DNA from: JAYZDF01 sp036337945
GTDB taxonomy: Bacteria; Myxococcota; Kuafuiibacteriia; Kuafuiibacteriales; Kuafuiibacteriaceae
Direction: 5' to 3'
Assembly: GCA_036337945.1 (NCBI GenBank)
Contig: JAYZDF010000132.1
Location: 1-50,648 of the forward strand
Length of the DNA: 50,648 nt
Part shown: piece by piece, positions 1-9,500 of the stretch
Numbering within the stretch: the first letter of the stretch is position 1
Layout: each line of letters begins with the position of its first letter
Notes under the pieces: model-generated
What the model was told of the DNA's origin: nothing
The model's database searches: none
The model's input: only the letters and a program-made list of their open reading frames with translations
Translations under genes and position numbers: made by a program

Positions 1-29
1 TTTATTTATGACTCACTTGTTATCTTACG

Positions 30-47
30 GGTGAGTCACTACTCACC
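30..47. repeat. Small inverted repeat downstream of kinase gene
   Basis: A perfect 7-bp inverted repeat (ggtgagt / actcacc) with a 4-nt loop lies about 75 bp beyond the stop of the minus-strand kinase gene. A third copy of the arm, gactcac at 10-16, can pair with gtgagtc at 31-37, so two alternative hairpins are possible. No T-run follows on either strand, so an intrinsic terminator is only one possible reading. Confidence 0.35.
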
Positions 48-123
48 TTCCTCATCTCTTATTCTCTAGCTAAAGCAAAAACAAACGAAGAGAGTGACTA
101 CGACTTTCTTCCCTCGGATCTTG

Positions 124-1638
124 TTATGGAGTCGTTGGATCTTTCGCTTTAGAAACGTCCGTCGATTCCGAAGCAGAAAGCCTTGGCATCGTGATCGAAG
201 ACTTTCTCCGTAATGAACGCACATATTCAGGACCAAACCTGCCGGTGAGTTCTTCTGGCAGTTCATTTTGGGCAACATTTTCGTCGCTTATCAGAGCAAG
301 AATTTCATCCTCATTCATCTGCATGCTTTCACTTTCCTCCCAAGAATGGAAAGCGTCTTCGTCGATATCAATTTCGAAGTCATCAAGCTCAGGCTCAAGC
401 TGAATAATTTCCTGTATCGCCTCCGGAGCAGGTCTCTGAATAATCGTAGCCTCTGCTTCATCATCCCAATCGATTGGGTTTTCAAATTGTTCTGTGAGCT
501 CCGCTTCCGGCCTTGCGACTCCGTGAATGCTGGAATGCGGACGTGACGGACTCGCAGGGGCATAATGATTAGAACTACTGTCCGTAAAATAGTTACCATC
601 ATCATACGAAAGCTCGGCTTCCGGGATGGGAAAATGATGATCTTGAACACGTTCCGCCTCAAGAGCGTCACAAAGTTCGTCGACTGAGGCTTCACCCGCC
701 ATGGCTTGTCGAAGAACAAAGGCTTTTTGAACAATCTGGTCGCCGTATATATTGGCCATCTCCTGAGCAATTTCCTTCGTCGTTACGTTCAGGTTCACGC
801 TCTTTAGGAGTTGACGTATTGCCGCCGCCATTTCGGCAGCAGACTGGTAGCGCATGGTCGGTGCTCTTTTTAGCGCACGCAATGTAATTTCATCAACGAG
901 TGGAGATAAACCGGGGGTGATTCGGCTCGGCGGTAATATCGGAGCTTCTCGAATCGCATCGAAGATTTGAATCGGTGACGCACCCGTGAAAAGTTCTCTA
1001 CCTGTAAGAGCTTCCCAAAGAATAATTCCTAGTGAAAAAATGTCGCTTCTGGCGTCAATTTTCCTACCCAGCGCTTGTTCGGGAGACATGTAACAGAATT
1101 TTCCTTTTACGATTCCAGCGGTAGTCTCCCAGCCTCGATTAACCGCTTTCGCAATGCCAAAATCCGCGAGTTTGGCCACACCGTTATATCCAACAAGAAT
1201 ATTATGAGGTGTAACATCCCGGTGAACAATCCGCATTGGCGTGCCGTCATCTCCGGCAAGATTGTGTGCGTAGTCGAGAGCGTCACAAGTAGCAGCGATA
1301 ATCGATAATAAACACCCCACCGTAACGGGCTTACTCGCTTGGGAGCCATCTCGAAGTAAGTCCGCAAGATTTACTCCGAAAACGTACTCCATCGTTAGAC
1401 AGTGGATCTCATCAACTTCGCCAAACCCGCCGATCGAGACGATATTTTGGTGCCGCAGGTTAGAAGCTATCTTTGCCTCAGAGATGAACATTTTGAGGAC
1501 ATCTTCGTCTGTCATCATATTAGGATGAAGGACTTTGAGAGCGAGTAATTTGCCCTCGTCTCGGACGAGAAAAACGTGGGCAACACCTCCAGAGGCGATC
1601 TTACACAAAAGCTTGTAGCGACCTAACCGCTCGCGCAT
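124..1638 (-). CDS. Serine/threonine protein kinase, cytosolic
   Basis: 504-residue eukaryotic-like Ser/Thr kinase that should phosphorylate protein substrates with ATP. The kinase domain covers about residues 7-280: an unusual glycine loop (ASGGVAHV, residues 15-22), the ATP lysine K35 in ALKVL, HRD at 139-141 within HRDVTPHN, DFG at 159-161 and a YMSPEQ activation-segment end. HRDVTP/HRDVSP catalytic loops are typical of myxobacterial kinases. The remaining 220 residues are an acidic, low-complexity tail with no transmembrane segment, so the protein is probably soluble. The ATG start lies about 7 residues before the first kinase strand; no clear ribosome binding site is visible. It is the last gene of a minus-strand run, 43 bp after the TauE/SafE gene. 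Activity is likely because all key residues are present; the substrate is unknown. Confidence 0.93.
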   Translation of the reverse strand: MRERLGRYKLLCKIASGGVAHVFLVRDEGKLLALKVLHPNMMTDEDVLKMFISEAKIASNLRHQNIVSIGGFGEVDEIHCLTMEYVFGVNLADLLRDGSQASKPVTVGCLLSIIAATCDALDYAHNLAGDDGTPMRIVHRDVTPHNILVGYNGVAKLADFGIAKAVNRGWETTAGIVKGKFCYMSPEQALGRKIDARSDIFSLGIILWEALTGRELFTGASPIQIFDAIREAPILPPSRITPGLSPLVDEITLRALKRAPTMRYQSAAEMAAAIRQLLKSVNLNVTTKEIAQEMANIYGDQIVQKAFVLRQAMAGEASVDELCDALEAERVQDHHFPIPEAELSYDDGNYFTDSSSNHYAPASPSRPHSSIHGVARPEAELTEQFENPIDWDDEAEATIIQRPAPEAIQEIIQLEPELDDFEIDIDEDAFHSWEESESMQMNEDEILALISDENVAQNELPEELTGRFGPEYVRSLRRKSSITMPRLSASESTDVSKAKDPTTP

Positions 1639-1681
1639 GGTGGGACGGTCTCATGTCGTAGTCCTGAGATCAATCCAACCA

Positions 1682-2443
1682 CTACAAAGTTCGAAAAATG
1701 AGCGCCAAACCTGTAATTAGAGCTACGGCCGAAACAAAATAGGTCAATAATCGCGGGCTTATTCGCATAGATAGCGATGCACCGGCATAGCCGCCTATCG
1801 CGTTTCCTGTCGCTAAGAAAAAACCCGCGCGATAATCGATGAGGTCGTTGACCGCAAAGATGGTGAGGACCGGTACGGTATAAAAGAGAACCATAAAGTT
1901 CTTTAGACTATTCGCCTCTACGAGGTCTGAGCCTAAAACGAACCCCAAACAGAGCAATATCAGTACGCCAACGCCTGCTTGAATAAACCCGCCATAGAAC
2001 CCGATCCCTACCAGGGCGGGAAAAAGAAAACTTCTAGCTCGTGCCCAATTAGTTTCACCTGCAAGTGCCGTCAATTTTGTTTTGCGCATGAATATGACCG
2101 ACATGCCGACAAACATGATGCCGAACCAGGCGACGAATTTTTCTTCTTCTAATGCAGTGGCCGCATAGGCTCCTGCGGCGGCGCCCGAGGCCATAACGAC
2201 CGACCAAAAAAGGCCTCGCTTGAGCTTGAGACGCCCTTGTCTATAGTACGCCAAACTCGCAGTGCCAGACTGAATAAGTATAGCAAGTCTGTTTGTAGCA
2301 TTGGCAACCGCGGGGTTCAGGCCCAATAGCATTAAGGCAGGTATGGTGAGAAAAGAGCCTCCGCCTGCCATTGTATTTATTATGCCGGCGACAAGTCCCG
2401 CAAAAGAAAGGAGAAAAAGAGCAAGACTATTATCAATATCCAT
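1682..2443 (-). CDS. TauE/SafE family membrane permease
   Basis: 253-residue polytopic inner-membrane protein of the TauE/SafE (former DUF81) family, whose members export sulfite, sulfoacetate or related organosulfur anions. The N-terminal segment has the family's glycine-rich GLVAGIINTMAGGG pattern (residues 16-29), and a second half-repeat carries GFYGGFIQAGVG near residue 150. About eight hydrophobic segments can be seen. The length is normal for the family. It starts with ATG 12 bp after the stop of the upstream Cys-rich lipoprotein gene and is followed by the kinase gene, so the three may be co-transcribed. The substrate cannot be told from sequence. Confidence 0.9.
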   Translation of the reverse strand: MDIDNSLALFLLSFAGLVAGIINTMAGGGSFLTIPALMLLGLNPAVANATNRLAILIQSGTASLAYYRQGRLKLKRGLFWSVVMASGAAAGAYAATALEEEKFVAWFGIMFVGMSVIFMRKTKLTALAGETNWARARSFLFPALVGIGFYGGFIQAGVGVLILLCLGFVLGSDLVEANSLKNFMVLFYTVPVLTIFAVNDLIDYRAGFFLATGNAIGGYAGASLSMRISPRLLTYFVSAVALITGLALIFRTL

Positions 2444-2455
2444 ACCAGTTCTGGT

Positions 2456-4069
2456 TCACTGTCGGACAACATCGAGCGTGTATGTGTTGCCTGGGAAATT
2501 TCCGCTATCGCCATACAAAGAGACTTCGATGATTAGCGTTCCTATCCGTGTCGCACTGTAGGTAGCGACCTCGTTATCGGTACTGGAGTTTGAGCCTCCT
2601 ACGGGAAAACCGATAATATTGAGCAAGCGAATATCAATGTCTCCTTCCGCATGGCTGAAGTTCGCGGTTACAGTAAAATTATCTCCGCTATTCATCAGCA
2701 CTCGATAGTAATCTGCGTCACCAGGACACACGTTAAGTGCGGTATAGTTTCCTGGGGCAATGATCGTCGCGTTATCTCTCTCATCATTATCTTCGAAAGC
2801 GTCAATTCCACAGACCGCCGTCATAACTGATGCATCTAGTCGATAGGTGTTCCCGGGGTTCGGACCACTGTCGGATACGAGATTCATTCTCAAATAGTAC
2901 GTTCCCGCAGTTTGTGCGGTAAAGACGATTGATTCGTTGTCACTTGAACTCGCGGAAGACGCTACAACGTTACCGTTGAATAGCAGCTCCGCATTAATGT
3001 CGCCTTCTGAATGAACAAACGAGATCGCGGAGGTGAGAATATCACCAGAGGCTAGAGTAATTGCGAAGAAATCATCGTCACCTATACATAAAGCCAGATC
3101 CTCACGAAAAGGAAGATTCAAGGTCGTGGCTTGCGAAATCGCGTCGTTGTCCTCGCGAGCATCATCCATACAGGTGAGAGAGTTAACACAATGACCGGAT
3201 TGCTCATTGCAGATGAGAGGCGCCGTACATCCAGCGGTGAGGCACCCTTCAACGCAACGTTCGCTAGTAAGGTTACAAACTGTCTGTGGCGGATTACAGT
3301 CCGTGTCTGACGAACAAATAGGTTCATTGCTCTGAATACAACGTCCCGTTGCGGAATCACAGACGGTATTAGCAGTACATTGAATACCGCCGAATTCGGA
3401 GCATCCAGGAATGCACTGGTTGGCCTCACAGATTTCTCGCGGAGGATCACACTCCGAGTCTTGCTGGCAAGGACCCGTAACAGAAACACAGCGACCTGTA
3501 GTGCTGTCGCAAACACTATCCTCCCCGCAATTCATCGAAATTGCGCAGCCAACGACACAGCTCTTCGCTTCACAAATTGTATTGGGTGGATCGCAGTCTT
3601 CATCTAAAACGCATTCGGCGTCAGAAGGCTTACACATGCCGTCGACACATTCGTTAGATTCGCAATGCTCGGGAAGTAAACATTCGACACACATGCGAGT
3701 GCTTGAGTCACAAAACTTGTTGTCCAGACAATCAGAGTCTCCCGTACAGCCTTGACCGGAGGTGTCTTGCTCGCATCGGCCGGATGCAAGATTGCATACT
3801 TCGTCCATCGAGCAGTCGGCATTGTTCATACACATTGGCACAGACATCGCAGACAAGCACCGCCCCGCAGCGACATCACAGAACTCGTTGGCCGAACAGT
3901 CCGAATTGCTTACACAACCGGTTTGAGTCGGAACAGGAGCACAAGAGCCGCTAATACAAAGTTGACCTGCTTCGCAGTCTTGATTGGAAAGACACTGTTG
4001 TTTCGCCGAGCAACCGAAAGAAAACAGAGCTGATAAAAGCCCCAAGAGGAAGTACTGGTGCGAGACCAT
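2456..4069 (-). CDS. Cys-rich repeat lipoprotein with two PPC domains
   Basis: 537 residues from the chosen ATG at 4069. This start puts a short signal peptide first (MVSHQYFLLGLLSALFSFGC), with a lipobox-like SFGC, so an exported lipoprotein is likely. A longer open frame reaches 4186 but would bury the signal. The first half (about residues 23-290) holds at least six tandem Cys-rich repeats of about 40 residues with the pattern C-x4-DC-x5-xC-x7-C, similar to those in myxobacterial surface proteins. The second half has two bacterial pre-peptidase C-terminal (PPC)-like beta-sandwich domains, each opening with D-x-x-EDND and containing SHxEGDI and PGNTY motifs. PPC domains usually accompany secreted enzymes, but no catalytic domain is present here. 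Role: probably cell-surface binding or matrix; the function is unknown. First gene of a run leading to the permease and kinase. Confidence 0.88.
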   Translation of the reverse strand: MVSHQYFLLGLLSALFSFGCSAKQQCLSNQDCEAGQLCISGSCAPVPTQTGCVSNSDCSANEFCDVAAGRCLSAMSVPMCMNNADCSMDEVCNLASGRCEQDTSGQGCTGDSDCLDNKFCDSSTRMCVECLLPEHCESNECVDGMCKPSDAECVLDEDCDPPNTICEAKSCVVGCAISMNCGEDSVCDSTTGRCVSVTGPCQQDSECDPPREICEANQCIPGCSEFGGIQCTANTVCDSATGRCIQSNEPICSSDTDCNPPQTVCNLTSERCVEGCLTAGCTAPLICNEQSGHCVNSLTCMDDAREDNDAISQATTLNLPFREDLALCIGDDDFFAITLASGDILTSAISFVHSEGDINAELLFNGNVVASSASSSDNESIVFTAQTAGTYYLRMNLVSDSGPNPGNTYRLDASVMTAVCGIDAFEDNDERDNATIIAPGNYTALNVCPGDADYYRVLMNSGDNFTVTANFSHAEGDIDIRLLNIIGFPVGGSNSSTDNEVATYSATRIGTLIIEVSLYGDSGNFPGNTYTLDVVRQ

Positions 4070-4211
4070 AAGAACTCTATAATAAGTTTTTGATAATTCT
4101 GGTACGGTCATTCGTCGTGTATCGTTTGAGTTGATTGTTCTAAGTGACTGGCTCGACAGCACGCTGATCCCAATAAATCCAAACACTTAGAACGTTTGCC
4201 TCCCTAAAAAT

Positions 4212-5546
4212 TTGGGGTTTTGCTCAATCCGCCGTAAGCTTCAAACATTGGTTGAAATTGGTGAAAAACTAGGCTCACTCGAGCTGTATAGGTCCCTAGG
4301 CTCTGGAGGACATGGATCCGTCTGGGCTGCTCACTGTTCAAAACGCAACATTGATTTGGCCGTCAAAATTCTTCACCCTGCTCTGATCACTCAAAAGGTC
4401 AGAAAGAAAGGACCTAATGTGGCACAGCGATTCGTCGCTGAGGCAAAACTTCTCCAATCTTTACATCATCCGGGACTTTGCAAAATATACGACGTCTTCG
4501 ACGAAGAAAGACACAAAGTCTTCGCCTATTCGATGGAGCTTCTGCACGGTGCTGACCTCACTGTGGCGTATGCGTACTTGAAACTTTCAGAACTTCTCAA
4601 CGTTTTCGCAAAGACAGCTGACACCTTGCAGTACCTTCACGATAACAACGTAGTACATCGTGACATTAAGCCTGCTAATATTTTCATTAATCAGACCCGC
4701 AACAAGAACAAAAGTGTGAAGCAAGTTAAGCTGTTAGACTTTGGGGTTGCGAAAGAGGTTCATCAGGAAGCCCTGTTATCCGAGACTGCTACTGGTGTGT
4801 TTGTGGGAAGTATTCAAACGATGGCCCCGGAGTCGTTCACTCGGTGGAATCAAGACGAGGCAGAAAAAATCCAACCACAGTTAGATCAGTGGGCTCTGGG
4901 TGTGAGTCTATACCAATGCCTGACAGGAGGACTTCCGTTCCAGGGACAAAATGTCGTTGAAATTTTGCTGGCACTTGAAGAAACTGACCCTGCTCCCCTT
5001 CAGTTGCGAGCTGAGTACGGACACACCAATGCGCTTCCAGCCGTACAAAAATTAGTATCTCGCATGCTAGAAAAAGACCCGACAAACCGGTTCAATAAGA
5101 TGAGCGATATCGCCCAGGCGTTTCGGCAGATTACGAACGAACTGGGTGGAGGGGTCGGAACAGTCGTCACAAGCGCAGATTTTTTTGAACAGCCTTCAAC
5201 AGCAGTGTCTAGTCCGCCACAGACTGAACCTCAGGCGCCGTCCTCCAATAAATTCGGCGAAACGGTCAATGCCCGTCGACCAACTGCCCCTGAAAGGTTA
5301 AGGAGTCCGGCAGTACCTGCGACAAATAAGAAAAATAAAAATGCCTCGTTGCGCAAAGAGTCTCCGGCAAAGCGGAACTCCGTTCCTGCAATAAAGAAGG
5401 CGACTTCACCTCGTTCTTCCACAAAACCCGAGACCACTCGAATTGGACAAGCAATTGTTCGTATAAGTGCTCTAGAGTTTTATTTGTGGCTCTTGGCTAT
5501 TTTTGTACTCGGGTTCATTGCCGGCCTCGTTGTCCAAGACCTGTAA
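4212..5546 (+). CDS. Serine/threonine protein kinase, C-terminal membrane anchor
   Basis: 444-residue Ser/Thr kinase. The domain (about residues 22-310) has a canonical glycine loop GSGGHG (30-35), lysine K52, HRDIKPAN with HRD at 149-151, DFG at 176-178 and an APE at the end of the activation segment. A Pro/Ser/Lys-rich basic linker follows, then one transmembrane helix at about residues 422-440 and a 4-residue tail. The topology is therefore the reverse of PASTA kinases: tail-anchored with the kinase in the cytosol and essentially nothing outside. No ATG is available before the domain. The start is TTG at 4212, or TTG at 4248, which fits the usual spacing to the glycine loop better. It is divergent from the Cys-rich lipoprotein gene and 73 bp upstream of the SGNH hydrolase gene. 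Confidence 0.92.
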   Translation: MGFCSIRRKLQTLVEIGEKLGSLELYRSLGSGGHGSVWAAHCSKRNIDLAVKILHPALITQKVRKKGPNVAQRFVAEAKLLQSLHHPGLCKIYDVFDEERHKVFAYSMELLHGADLTVAYAYLKLSELLNVFAKTADTLQYLHDNNVVHRDIKPANIFINQTRNKNKSVKQVKLLDFGVAKEVHQEALLSETATGVFVGSIQTMAPESFTRWNQDEAEKIQPQLDQWALGVSLYQCLTGGLPFQGQNVVEILLALEETDPAPLQLRAEYGHTNALPAVQKLVSRMLEKDPTNRFNKMSDIAQAFRQITNELGGGVGTVVTSADFFEQPSTAVSSPPQTEPQAPSSNKFGETVNARRPTAPERLRSPAVPATNKKNKNASLRKESPAKRNSVPAIKKATSPRSSTKPETTRIGQAIVRISALEFYLWLLAIFVLGFIAGLVVQDL

Positions 5547-5619
5547 ACAACAGAAGCTAAACTTTTACGGGAAAAGCCCGCGATTTCATCTCTTCGTAAA
5601 ACGATGTAAAGTTTTCGAC

Positions 5620-6519
5620 ATGCTCAACCGAAATCGACCGCTGCTCGCAATCACGACAATGTCTACAATAGTATTGTTCATCGGCTGCGGAGAATCGGTG
5701 CAGCCGATGGCAAAGGCCCGGAATTATTCAACTAATGATGCAGGAACAGCAGCATCTGATGCAAGCACTCCTGACGCTGGCGAAGCGAATAGCTCCTCCT
5801 GCAAACCGAAGCGGCTCGTCTTTTTGGGAGACAGTATTCCCGCATGCACCGGTGTAGGAGGTAAAGAGGGACCACAATGTGGACCAAAAGTGCTGTTTAA
5901 CTACGTGAAGGAAAATTTAGAACCCACTGTGACTTACGAGAATCTGTCAAACCCAGGTGATGTCACAGAGGATGTCGCAGCCGATCAAATGTTCGATATC
6001 AATGTCGGCGACGAATCAATTCTCGTGGTTCTTTATGCAGGAGGAAACGATCTACAGCCTTACATCTTCGCTTCAGATGCGCGCGCGAATAATGCGTTCA
6101 ATACGCTAAAACCGGAAATCGAAGGGTATTGGCGCGATGTATTCGCGTACCTAAACGACGCCTCAAAATTTTCTGGACGTATGGAAATAATTATCAACAA
6201 GCAATTCAACCCTTTCGATGACTGCACAGCCTCTCCATTCAACGTCAGCCCACGAAAGTCTGAACTTTTGCGAGAATTCAATAATATTGTCAGTAATCTC
6301 GCTGCTGAAGTCGACAATGTTTACGTAGCAGATCAGCATACTCCTTTCCTGGGTCATGGGCATCATTATCGAGTGTCGAGCTGTCCGAATTATATGGCAG
6401 GCTCAGAGTATTGGATGGTAGGTGGTTTAGATTTAGTGCACCCAAATGGATTTGGTCACGCGAATATCGCTAGCGTTTGGCAAACGCTCGTCGATGAAAT
6501 TTATGAAGATTGCAACTAA
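5620..6519 (+). CDS. SGNH/GDSL hydrolase, putative lipoprotein
   Basis: 299 residues from ATG 5620; this start places a hydrophobic signal peptide first, ending in a lipobox-like FIGC (cysteine near residue 22), followed by a Ser/Asp/Ala-rich linker typical of surface lipoproteins here. All SGNH blocks are visible: block I GDS with nucleophile S72, block III GGND with N143, and block V DLVH with D271 and H274. Such enzymes hydrolyse esters (lipids, acylated sugars, acetyl groups); the substrate cannot be deduced. Six or so cysteines suggest disulfides in an exported protein. It lies downstream of the membrane kinase gene on the same strand and converges with the Ig-like giant gene, only 11 bp away. 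An open frame extends upstream to 5503 within the kinase gene but would mask the signal. Confidence 0.9.
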   Translation: MLNRNRPLLAITTMSTIVLFIGCGESVQPMAKARNYSTNDAGTAASDASTPDAGEANSSSCKPKRLVFLGDSIPACTGVGGKEGPQCGPKVLFNYVKENLEPTVTYENLSNPGDVTEDVAADQMFDINVGDESILVVLYAGGNDLQPYIFASDARANNAFNTLKPEIEGYWRDVFAYLNDASKFSGRMEIIINKQFNPFDDCTASPFNVSPRKSELLREFNNIVSNLAAEVDNVYVADQHTPFLGHGHHYRVSSCPNYMAGSEYWMVGGLDLVHPNGFGHANIASVWQTLVDEIYEDCN

Positions 6520-6530
6520 TATCAGGACGG

Positions 6531-9500
6531 CTAATTGCACTGTGTCCAGACAAAGTCCTGACATACGTTATTGACGCAGTATTTTGATGGCTGACACTCA
6601 GACGTTGCTGTACAGGCGGACCCCACGGGAACGTCTGCTCGGCAAATCTGACTAGAATCACAATAGTGATCAGGGGAGCATCGACCCTGCAGACACGGTT
6701 GCCCAGCCACGGGAAGAGCATCGCAGACTCGAGTATTGGTGTTGCAGGTCGAATTGACATCGCATTCGTTGGGTCCAACGCAAGAATCTCCAACAGTCAC
6801 CCAGTTTGCAGCTACACAGCGAGAGTTGTCGCAAACTTCACTCAGATAAATATTGCAAGCTGGAGCATTGACTTGCTGGTCATCACACGTTTGCCCCAAA
6901 GCTGCGGGCTCTCGGCAGCTCCTCGTCGTTGAACCTACACATTGCAGCCGACCTCTGCAAAGTCCGGTCGCGACAGTTCCACAACTTTGACCAACGTCAG
7001 CTCGAAATGAAATACATAACTCACTCGTACCCACCGTAAGACAACGCGAACCGTCCCGACATGCAGTGTTTGAACAATCGGCGCCATCAAGAGTGCGTGG
7101 CGTACATGCCGCACAGGTTCCAAACTGAGCGCCTACCGGGCAATACGCATCAGAAACGCACTCATCGCTCACACCACATGGTTGTCCGGGTAGCTGCTCT
7201 CCGACAAAGAAGTCGCATTGCGCAGCATCAAGACCGCGAGTACAAGAAACGTTGTCCAATCCGTCGATACATCCATCGAACACGGTTTCTTCGAAGCGCA
7301 TTCGTCCTTGATCAAGCATGGGAACGAATGCTCCATAGAGGGCTATAAAGTTTGTAGTTCTTTCGGCAACACAAGCTGCTTCGTCAGTAGAAAGATATGG
7401 ATAAAATACCGGTTCACATCTGGAACGGAATCGGCACAACGCAGAGGCATATTGGCTTGCAATATTTCCAACATCAAAGCCGCACTCTGGACCGTCAGGT
7501 ATCCAGTTTCCGCCTGTCAGCCTTGACGGACCATGGGTCTGAGACAGATCAGCAATTTCTTGTCCTCCTCCCTCGGTAAATCGCGTGTGAAAAATGGATG
7601 TACTTTCGTTAGCAAGCCTCGAGGCTGGGATGAAGTCGGACAAATACAAAGCACTGGTGGAAACACGAATTTCGGCGATTTGACCACCGAAGAATGAACT
7701 ACTGCCATCCCCCAACCCTGCAATCGCAGCAGATGACGTTCCAACAATACTCTGAATCGCTGCGGCTGATGTCGTAGTGTCTACCGCCGAGCCGTCAATA
7801 AACAACGTAACGCTGCCGGCATTATAGACCGCTGCGACATGGAGCCAACGGTTGGCGTTCAAAGGGGTTCCGGCCGTAAGGCAGGTATCAGTCCCGCATG
7901 AATTTCCCCATCGAAAATAAAGCTGACCGGCAGAGCGACCTGGACAAGCGCAGGGCTGACTGTCGGTACCAATAATTCCGAGCTCAAGGCTTGCGATTTG
8001 AGGGCGATGGGTAAACAGAATTTCGCTGAAATCAGGAGAAGGATTTCCTTGCCAATTGACCCACGCTTCTACCGTTGCCTCCGTACCGTAGTTAACCTGC
8101 GGCGACGTATCGATGCTGATAAAGTCTCCGGCTCCGTCAAATTCGATCGAATCGCAGGTCGCTGAGACATAGGAATCAAAGGTGCCAGGCGAACCATTTC
8201 CATACCCATCACTGGGGGTGACTTGGCACGACCAAAGTTCTCCGGGACCAGTAAATTCAGACCGAACAATCGATGAAGTATGCGTTGTGGCGTTTCCGTC
8301 TACTAACCAAGCATAGGTATAAGAAACAGGATCTAGGTCAGCATCCTGCGACGCGGACGAAATTTGACAAAACAAATCGTCACGTTCGGAAGCTGGACTA
8401 GGGAAGACGGTCACTCCTGGTGTTTCTGGTAATGTATTAGAAATCACTAGCGGTGCTGAGGTCACAGGTTGTCCTGAACTCGTGCGGTCGGAAGGCGTGA
8501 CAGTGACCGTCACCGTAGAGCCCCTGACGTAGAAACTAGAAGGCATCACACCAACTGTAAGACTGACCGGACTTCCATTGACGGTCCATGCGAACTCAAA
8601 TTGTCGAGAATCAGAAGTATCAGGGTCAGCATACCCGACAATATCAGCGGTGAGGTCATCATTTGTTCCGGCAGGGTCAGGACGCAGGTTGACTTGAGCA
8701 ATGGATGGGGGAGAGTTTTGGACAATTAGGGTATTAGAAAGAACCGCAGTCCCAACGTCTCGACCGTCGAAAGGCGTTACCGAGAGAGTAATCTGGTCCC
8801 CCCTTTCGAATAACGTGCCATCAATAGTGGTAGAGGTGGTCACTTGTTGTCCGTTGACTCGCCAAGCGTACCGAAACTCAACATTATCGTTTTCGGGATC
8901 TGTTGCCGTTCCCAGGGTCGCACGAATCACATCCAGCTCTTTTGGGTCATTTGGACCGATCGTGACAGAAGCCAAACTAGGAGCACTGTTTTGGACAATA
9001 ACAATAGATGATCTCACTGGACCAACGGTCACCGTACCATCAGAAACAGTAACCTCACAGGCCAGTTGATCGCCCCTTTCAAAGAGAGGCACAGCGAGGC
9101 TCTCCGAAGTAGCAACCTGGGAGTCGTTCACAAGCCATACAAAATTGTAGGTGAGCGAATCGCGATCGTAATCAACAATGGCCGATGTATCGCAACTAAA
9201 AATCGTATCGACCGTACCAACCGCGGGAGAAATAGAGATACGTGAGACTTGGGGTGGCGCATTAGCAATGACGATTGAGGTAGAGGTAACCGTCTCACCA
9301 TCAGAATAGCCGTCATTTGGCGTGACCGATACCGCCACAGACTGGCCGCGAGTGGCTGTCCCTGGCGCAAGCCGCTCCGAAACATTAGTGGTGACAGCTG
9401 TACCGTCAATGAACCATTCGTAGGAAAGGCTTATGTTATCACCATCACGATCGACCAATCCTTCGACTCGAGCATAGAGCTGGTCAGCTGAAGTTGGCAT

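Noticed and set aside
315..770. 151-codon minus-strand frame within the first kinase gene
   Set aside because: It is a shadow frame of the kinase's acidic tail on the same strand, with no start context or domain.
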